11,123 nucleotides of DNA from Verrucomicrobiota bacterium (GTDB lineage: Bacteria > Verrucomicrobiota > Verrucomicrobiia > Limisphaerales > UBA1096), in the NCBI GenBank assembly GCA_030747575.1, contig JASLKI010000088.1, positions 1-11,123 of the forward strand. The letters run 5' to 3'. Below the pieces are notes generated by a model. The model was not told the DNA's origin. It was given only the letters and a program-made list of their open reading frames with translations, and ran no database searches. This document shows, piece by piece, positions 6,381 through 11,123 of the stretch. Within the stretch, counting starts at the first letter, position 1, and each line of letters starts with the position of its first letter. The translations under genes and the position numbers were made by a program.

Positions 6381-7707
6381 TAAATTCGGCTCTAATAACC
6401 GTAGCTCAGTCACCATTGACGAGCCGCTCGCCAATTATGAACTCACACTTCACCCACACAAGCCATTCCTCTACGCGATTTTTCTCGGGTTGTTTGTGAC
6501 ATTATCGGGTTGGATGACATACCCGGTTCATGGCTCTAATTGGAACCAATGGCGAGGTAGTCTCGGCGATGGAAGTCACACGAGTGATCCCTGGCCTGCA
6601 AGCATTGATGAAAAAACATTGGTGACGAAATGGTCCTCGGAAAAACTAGGCGCAAGCTATTCTGGTCCGATTACCGATGGCAACTTGGTCTTCACCACTG
6701 AATCGTCCGAAGACAAAGAGTCGGTTTTGGCATTCACGCTTAAGGATGGAAAACTTAAGTGGAAACAAAACTGGTCCGGCAAAATGAAAGTTCCTTTCTT
6801 TGCCGCACGAAATGGTAGCTGGATACGATCCACCCCAGCTGTGGCAAATGGCCGAATTTTCGTTGGGGGCATGCGGGATCATCTTTTGTGTCTTAACACC
6901 AAGTCTGGCGAGATAGAATGGGAAATTGATTTTCCAAAAAAATTCAAGTCACCTTTGCCCGACTTTGGATTTGCCAGTTCACCGCTCGTGGATCAAAAGC
7001 ACGTTTATGTTCAAGCAGGAGCAAGTTTCAACAAGATTGACCAAGAAACAGGAACAATCATTTGGCGAACAATAGGCGACAAAGGGGGAATGTGGGGAAG
7101 CGCCTTTTCCTCCCCTACCTTTGCAAAAATTGACGGACAGAATCAAATCCTGGTACTGACACGTTCTGATCTAAATGGCATAAACCCAGAGGATGGAAAA
7201 GCTTTGTGGAAGATGCCTATCAAGGCTTTCCGGGGGATGAATATACTAACCCCTTTACCGTTCAAGGATGGTATTTTTACCAGTGCATACGGCGGTGGTT
7301 CCTCATTCATCCGTGTAGGCAACAAACAAAACAAATGGTCAGCAACGCTCAAGTGGAAAAACAAATCCCAAGGTTACATGTGCAGTCCCGTACAATACGA
7401 TGGCAAGGCCTATCTCCATCTACGGAACAACAGGTTTGCATGCTTTGACCTCGAAACCGGCAAAGAAGAATGGGTCAGCTCTAAAAGTTTTGGCAAATAC
7501 ATGAGCCTTATCATCAATAATGACAAGATTCTGGCCCTGGATCAAAAGGGCATACTCTACCTGATTCAAGCCAATCCCAAAAAACTGAACATTCTATCCG
7601 AACGCCGTTTGCCGAAAGGTGAGTCATGGGCACATCTTGGAGTTCAAAACCGTATGGTGATGGTCAGAAGCCTAAATCGACTGCACGTGTTTGATTGGAA
7701 AATCTGA
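6373..7707 (+). CDS. PQQ-like beta-propeller repeat protein, N-terminally anchored
   Basis: This is a 444-residue protein from ATG 6373; an in-frame ATG at 6355 would add six residues inside the sulfatase gene. About 30 polar N-terminal residues precede a hydrophobic segment (PFLYAIFLGLFVTLSGW, 31-47), so it is exported or anchored with an unusually long cytoplasmic lead. The mature part opens with NWNQWRGSLGDG (56-67), the usual beginning of PVC PQQ-binding-like propellers (WPQWRGPxxDG). It then has repeated blades of the form 'G.L..F...DGKLKWK', 'TKSGEIEWE', 'ETGTIIWR', 'EDGKALWK' and 'ETGKEEWV'. The family (related to quinoprotein dehydrogenases and BamB) often lacks catalytic residues, so the role may be binding rather than catalysis. 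Its codon use is AT-richer than the adjacent sulfatase. Confidence 0.85.
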   Translation: MINKFGSNNRSSVTIDEPLANYELTLHPHKPFLYAIFLGLFVTLSGWMTYPVHGSNWNQWRGSLGDGSHTSDPWPASIDEKTLVTKWSSEKLGASYSGPITDGNLVFTTESSEDKESVLAFTLKDGKLKWKQNWSGKMKVPFFAARNGSWIRSTPAVANGRIFVGGMRDHLLCLNTKSGEIEWEIDFPKKFKSPLPDFGFASSPLVDQKHVYVQAGASFNKIDQETGTIIWRTIGDKGGMWGSAFSSPTFAKIDGQNQILVLTRSDLNGINPEDGKALWKMPIKAFRGMNILTPLPFKDGIFTSAYGGGSSFIRVGNKQNKWSATLKWKNKSQGYMCSPVQYDGKAYLHLRNNRFACFDLETGKEEWVSSKSFGKYMSLIINNDKILALDQKGILYLIQANPKKLNILSERRLPKGESWAHLGVQNRMVMVRSLNRLHVFDWKI

Positions 7708-7710
7708 TTA

Positions 7711-7758
7711 GTTGCTCTCAGCCAAGAGGAGCGAAACTATTTTGGCCTACCCAGCAAC
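7711..7758. other. Imperfect hairpin just after the propeller gene
   Basis: gttgct (7711-7716) pairs with agcaac (7753-7758), and gccaa (7721-7725) with ttggc (7742-7746), separated by an internal loop. It starts three bases after the stop and includes most of the left 19-bp direct repeat. It may help end the propeller transcript, but there is no T-run. Confidence 0.3.
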
Positions 7759-7763
7759 CAAGG
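7745..7763. repeat. 19-bp direct repeat, left copy
   Basis: gcctacccagcaaccaagg is identical to 10435-10453. On the minus strand it would read ...SLVAG-stop, copying the RALVAG-stop end of xylB, but no upstream xylB sequence is attached. The two copies bracket the 803-residue ankyrin gene, 2,690 bp apart. Confidence 0.75.
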
Positions 7764-7797
7764 AGTGATGCTTTGGATATTTGTTCGGGTTGCTCGA

Positions 7798-7820
7798 AAG
7801 GCGATTAAAACAATCGCCTT
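7798..7820. terminator. Perfect 9-bp hairpin in the spacer, possible terminator
   Basis: Arms aaggcgatt (7798-7806) and aatcgcctt (7812-7820) enclose the loop aaaac. The stem is perfect, but neither side has a clear T-run, so it may be a weak terminator or an mRNA end stabiliser for the propeller gene. Confidence 0.4.
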
Positions 7821-7835
7821 AGCTCGGTTAGTAAC

Positions 7836-7870
7836 AAAAAAGAGGTGCCGCGCCACCTTGATTTCTTTAT
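7836..7870. terminator. A-run, GC-rich hairpin, T-rich tail (possible terminator)
   Basis: aggtg (7843-7847) and cacct (7854-7858) form a short stem with a GC-rich loop that can pair further (cg/cg). It is preceded by six A and followed by gatttcttt. It could be a weak two-way terminator 40 bases before the ankyrin gene start. Confidence 0.35.
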
Positions 7871-7900
7871 CTCACTGAACATAACTCAACACAAAAAATC

Positions 7901-10312
7901 ATGAAAAATCGTATGCTATTCATTGCACTGTTTGCCATTAGCTTTAGCGCTAATAGCCAAGCTGAACCTCACAAGGTTGATTTCTCCAAACCTGACATGG
8001 AGGGGTGGAAATCAACAACATCAACCAAGATGATTACCTACTCGAAAAAACGGTATATCTCTGGCGGTGGCGGTGGAATAAGTGGTGGCGGTGGCGGTGG
8101 TCAATGGGTCACAGATTGGCAAAAAAACAAGTCTGTGACCTCGAACGTATTTAATTCGATATCAAGCGATGTTGCACGAATGAACACTGTTAAGCCCTTT
8201 GCAGCAAAAACTACAACACACATGAGCGACTGGAATTTGGAGACAACTTTCATAAGCCCTAGGCTGGACTTGACGATTAATGATAATGATGAACTGAGTT
8301 TTGAGTACCGTCACAAAAATGGGATAGAGGTAAAGCTTGGTTATTCCACCGACGACGGCAAGAAGTGGAAAATGCTCAATAATACAAAACTCAACGAGTC
8401 TACATCATTTAAATCCAAAAAAGTGAAACTTGAAAACGTATCGCAGACAAATGAGTTTCGGGTTCAATTTGTCATCACAGACAAAGCTGGGAGAGTCATC
8501 GGCAATCCAAGTGATTTCCTCGAAATTAAGAATCTTAATACGCCCCCGTATTATGATCCGGATATTAAGAAGTCGCTTCACTTGGCTGCCTTTGAGGGGG
8601 ATGTAAAATTGGCTAAAAGACTCCTATCAAAAGGAAGGGATGCAAATGAACTGCTACTTGGCCATAGCGCTCTTCACGTTGCAGCATTTCATGGGAGTAT
8701 CGATGTGGCCGCCGAGTTGGTAAAAAATGGTGCAGATGTGAATATCCAGCTAGACCCGAAGGCTATCAATGACGTTGAAATCAAAAAATACACGGTGAAG
8801 GAGGGAGACACTTTTATCAGCATTGCTAAGGATCATCACTTAATGGATCCCAAATCCGGCGCTGTTCAATTTCTGCGTTTGAATGAGATTTGGTTAAAGG
8901 GAACTGCACTGAAAAATAATCCTCCAACCTTCGAAGTTGGTGAAGTGGTTAAAGTTATCGATGCAAATGCAGGCTCAGAATGGTTTAGGCATACTCGCGC
9001 ATTAAAGGGGCAGGATGGTAAATTGGAAAACCCGCTAGGATTTTCTCAAGTACTTGGAAGAGTTCCCGCCCTAACCCCTCTAGAACTTGCATGTGTTTCT
9101 GGCAAAATAGAAATGGTATCCTGGCTTATTAAGAATGGGGCAAATCCAGATGGAGCCCCTGGGATTCACAATGGGCTGTGGACTGCTTTAGGTAATCAAA
9201 ATGAAACTCTACTGCGCGTTCTATTAGAAGGGGGTGCAGATGTAAACATCGAGCGAGGCAAAGGAGATACTCCTTTTCGTGTAGTTTGCACTAGAGGGCT
9301 ACCTTACTTTGCAAAGATTTTGATTGAGGCAGGGGCTAATTATAATTTCAAGGAAAAGTCTTTGGGTAAAACCTCCCTAAGAGCAGCAGCACATTTCGGG
9401 AGGACAGAAATGGTACAGTTACTTCTTGATCTAGGCCTTGATCCTGATGTGCGAGACGACTGGGGGTGGACACCATTGCACGTAGCTATCAATCCAGAAA
9501 CAGCCAAAGCTTTAATTGATGGGGGCGCAAATATTCATGCAAAGGCAAAAGATGGCAATGAAGCAATTCATAGCTTGATTGGAGAAAACATGCTCGATTC
9601 AGTAAAGTACTTATTATCACTCGGAGTAGATGTAGACACACATGGAAAAAACAACATCACCCCACTTCATCAAGCCGTGATTTTTAATCATGTGGATGGT
9701 GCCAAAATGCTCCTTGAGAATGGTGCAAATATAAAGGCAGCAGACAACAAAGGGATGACCTGTTTGCATTTTGCCCGATCCGAAGCCATGGTTAAGTTTC
9801 TAATTACAAATGGAGCTGTGGTGAATTCATTGTCAACCGACAAGACGACACCATTGCACTATGCTCCAAATGAAGAAATCGCAACGCTGCTTATTGATAG
9901 CGAAGCAAATCTAAATGTAAAAGATGCTGATGGAAGCACTCCACTACACTGGGCAGCTTCCAGTCGTCCCGATGTAGCTAAAGCACTGATTATTGCTGGA
10001 GCAAATTTAAACATCAAAGATTCATCCGGTCTTACTCCACTTGATAACGCAAACAATGAGTCAAGAGCTTTATTATCGAAGAAGGGAGCCAAGCTGGGGA
10101 GTCAACTTGTCATGCTTGAATATGACTTGGTCAATCGTGAACTGATTATTGACGGAGTGGCAGGAGAGACCTACTCAATTGAGTACAGCACAGACTTGCG
10201 AAATTGGAAAAAAACGACCTCTCTCACAATGGACTCAGTAAGAACAGTTTACAGTGACAATTCTGCAAATAACTCAGCTATACAATTTTTTCGACTGAGA
10301 TCTTCAAACTGA
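7901..10312 (+). CDS. Secreted ankyrin-repeat protein with embedded LysM-like segment
   Basis: This is an 803-residue protein with signal peptide 1-21 (LFIALFAISFSANSQA), then a glycine-rich tract (55-67). Residues about 80-212 form a beta-rich domain (ISPRLDLTINDNDELSFEYRH..., KLGYSTDDGKKWKML) resembling exported carbohydrate- or adhesion-type jelly-roll modules. Two ankyrin repeats (about 222-282) are followed by a LysM-like segment at 296-353 (KKYTVKEGDTFISIAK ... FEVGEVVKVID), then nine or so further ankyrin repeats (about 390-730). Several of these are compact 30-residue units (spacing 30 and 33 between successive TPLH motifs). The C-terminus (737-803) has GETYSIEYSTDLRNW and FFRLR, the recurring tail of Verrucomicrobia exported proteins. 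It is likely a cell-surface or extracellular binding protein, possibly peptidoglycan- or glycan-associated through LysM; the partner is unknown. ATG 7901 is chosen for the signal peptide; no Shine-Dalgarno is visible. The gene is AT-rich and lies between 19-bp direct repeats. Confidence 0.88.
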   Translation: MKNRMLFIALFAISFSANSQAEPHKVDFSKPDMEGWKSTTSTKMITYSKKRYISGGGGGISGGGGGGQWVTDWQKNKSVTSNVFNSISSDVARMNTVKPFAAKTTTHMSDWNLETTFISPRLDLTINDNDELSFEYRHKNGIEVKLGYSTDDGKKWKMLNNTKLNESTSFKSKKVKLENVSQTNEFRVQFVITDKAGRVIGNPSDFLEIKNLNTPPYYDPDIKKSLHLAAFEGDVKLAKRLLSKGRDANELLLGHSALHVAAFHGSIDVAAELVKNGADVNIQLDPKAINDVEIKKYTVKEGDTFISIAKDHHLMDPKSGAVQFLRLNEIWLKGTALKNNPPTFEVGEVVKVIDANAGSEWFRHTRALKGQDGKLENPLGFSQVLGRVPALTPLELACVSGKIEMVSWLIKNGANPDGAPGIHNGLWTALGNQNETLLRVLLEGGADVNIERGKGDTPFRVVCTRGLPYFAKILIEAGANYNFKEKSLGKTSLRAAAHFGRTEMVQLLLDLGLDPDVRDDWGWTPLHVAINPETAKALIDGGANIHAKAKDGNEAIHSLIGENMLDSVKYLLSLGVDVDTHGKNNITPLHQAVIFNHVDGAKMLLENGANIKAADNKGMTCLHFARSEAMVKFLITNGAVVNSLSTDKTTPLHYAPNEEIATLLIDSEANLNVKDADGSTPLHWAASSRPDVAKALIIAGANLNIKDSSGLTPLDNANNESRALLSKKGAKLGSQLVMLEYDLVNRELIIDGVAGETYSIEYSTDLRNWKKTTSLTMDSVRTVYSDNSANNSAIQFFRLRSSN
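8063..8100 (+). repeat. Glycine-coding cggtgg repeat
   Basis: Two blocks of ggcggtgg-type repeats encode the glycine runs at residues 55-59 and 62-67, separated by Ile-Ser. The sequence is slippage-prone and G-rich, in contrast to the AT-rich gene around it. Confidence 0.7.
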
Positions 10313-10436
10313 GTGAATCAAGCGCATTGAGTATGTTGTGAAAACACGAATCTCCACTTCTCTTAGAATACTTTAAATCGATCAGATTGAAGGTTGGAGT
10401 AGTGAAGCAGGTGTAGGTAAGCTAATCTGTTGCTGC
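10313..10436. other. Spacer between convergent ankyrin and xylB genes
   Basis: 124 bp, AT-rich, without an ORF. No strong terminator with a T-run is seen on either strand. Its right end carries the left arm of the hairpin at 10429-10448. Confidence 0.6.
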
Positions 10437-10448
10437 CTACCCAGCAAC
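10429..10448. other. Perfect 7-bp hairpin over the xylB stop codon
   Basis: gttgctg (10429-10435) pairs with cagcaac (10442-10448) around the loop cctacc, which holds the complement of the xylB TAG. There is no T-run, so it is not a standard terminator. It overlaps the right direct repeat. Confidence 0.4.
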
Positions 10449-10453
10449 CAAGG
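10435..10453. repeat. 19-bp direct repeat, right copy (xylB 3' end)
   Basis: Identical to 7745-7763. Here the sequence encodes the final residues and stop of xylulokinase on the minus strand, so this copy is probably the original one. Confidence 0.75.
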
Positions 10454-11123
10454 CACGATGTCGGGCAAACGGTTTGCGGAGGGACTTGGAGAGGTCGTCC
10501 TGCAAGGCTTGCACTTCGCGGTACACGGCGACGTTTTCGGCATTTGGCTCGGCGGTTTCACGCGTGTTCAATTTCACAAAGCGATCGGTGATTTCCTCGA
10601 TGCTCACGTTGTCGCCCTGATTGTTGCGCAGACTCCACAACGCCTGCAGTGCAGCTCCGTAAGCCGCCCCCTCGCCCACCTTGAGCGTGACAACCTGAGC
10701 GTTGAAAATATCGGCCATAATCTGCCGCCAAAGTTTGGAGTTTGCCCCACCGCCAGTGGCACGAATCTGAGTGGGCTTGACGCCGAGTTTCTCGAGTCGG
10801 CGCAGGCCGTAGTTCATGCCCAGCGTGACACCCTCCATCGTCGCACGCGCAAAATGTTTCCCGGTAAACGTCCCGGCTCGGACACCGAAATAAACACCGG
10901 TTCCGTCCGGCACGTTGGGCGTGCGCTCGCCCTCGAGGTACGGGAGCAGCAGCAAGCCGTCGGAGCCAGCCGGAGCCTTGCGCGCGGCGGCCTCGTACTG
11001 GGCGTGCGTCCACTTGAAATCCTTCCGGATCAATTCGGTCGCCACGGTGACGTTCATTGTGCAGAGCAACGGCAGCCAGCGGTTGGTCGAGTCGCAGAAC
11101 GCGGCGATCTCGCCCTTGGAATC
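10437..11123 (-). CDS. xylB: Xylulokinase, C-terminal part (5' partial)
   Basis: FGGY-family sugar kinase that phosphorylates D-xylulose to D-xylulose 5-phosphate for the pentose phosphate pathway; cytoplasmic. The frame is open to the right edge; 228 residues are visible of a family length near 490-510. Xylulokinase-specific text includes CDSTNRWLPLLCTMNVTVATE near the edge, LLLLPYLEGERTPNVP, the ATP-site Gly-rich stretch ATGGGANSKLWRQIMADIF, and GEGAAYGAALQALW. The TTG at 11069 is internal. Codon use is GC-rich like the sulfatases. A related FGGY kinase is possible, but the CDSTNRW and YLEGERTP segments favour XylB. Confidence 0.92.
   Translation of the reverse strand, partial: DSKGEIAAFCDSTNRWLPLLCTMNVTVATELIRKDFKWTHAQYEAAARKAPAGSDGLLLLPYLEGERTPNVPDGTGVYFGVRAGTFTGKHFARATMEGVTLGMNYGLRRLEKLGVKPTQIRATGGGANSKLWRQIMADIFNAQVVTLKVGEGAAYGAALQALWSLRNNQGDNVSIEEITDRFVKLNTRETAEPNAENVAVYREVQALQDDLSKSLRKPFARHRALVAG

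Noticed and set aside
7798..7835. Integron attC-type site near gttagtaac
   Set aside because: The sequence does not fit the GTTRRRY core, and no paired core or integrase is present.

Overview
The window looks like a piece of a Verrucomicrobiota chromosome, or a closely related member of the PVC superphylum. The evidence is the gene set: a HEAT-repeat protein ending in an azurin-type copper domain, two formylglycine-dependent sulfatases (one with an EF-hand tail), a PQQ-type beta-propeller protein, secreted ankyrin proteins, and a C-terminal domain of the 'GxxYxIEYSTDLxNW ... FFRLR' type that is common on exported Verrucomicrobia proteins. No rRNA, tRNA, CRISPR array or transposase was seen. 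Most starts lack a clear Shine-Dalgarno sequence, so starts were chosen from signal peptides and family alignment.

Layout, left to right. (1) Positions 2-856, plus: C-terminal part of a HEAT/azurin-like protein. (2) Positions 862-895: a hairpin with a T-run on the minus strand, between convergent genes. (3) Positions 928-2328, minus: a lipoprotein joining four ankyrin repeats, an uncharacterised five-cysteine segment and a TlpA-like thioredoxin domain; the ankyrin pairs are a DNA-level duplication. (4) Positions 2329-2721: a gap holding what looks like a start-less, frameshifted minus-strand gene remnant. (5) Positions 2722-4686 and 4767-6374, both minus: two exported sulfatases separated by 80 bp that contain a second terminator-like palindrome, almost the same as the first. 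(6) Positions 6373-7707, plus: a membrane-anchored PQQ-like beta-propeller protein whose ATG sits on the opposite strand of the sulfatase ATG inside one 14-bp palindrome. (7) Positions 7708-7900: a hairpin-rich spacer. (8) Positions 7901-10312, plus: an 803-residue secreted ankyrin protein with a LysM-like segment set inside the ankyrin array. (9) Positions 10437-11123, minus: C-terminal part of xylulokinase (xylB).

The sulfatases and xylulokinase fit a lifestyle of degrading sulfated polysaccharides and using the sugars. The copper protein, the thioredoxin lipoprotein and the propeller protein would all act outside the cytoplasm. No single pathway is proven by the neighbourhood.

The most notable structural signal is an exact 19-bp direct repeat at 7745-7763 and 10435-10453 that brackets the AT-rich ankyrin gene. 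The right copy is the last codons and stop of xylB, which suggests that the 2.7-kb ankyrin module was inserted or duplicated at the xylB 3' end. The segment from about 6375 to 10434 is visibly AT-richer than the sulfatases and xylB on either side.
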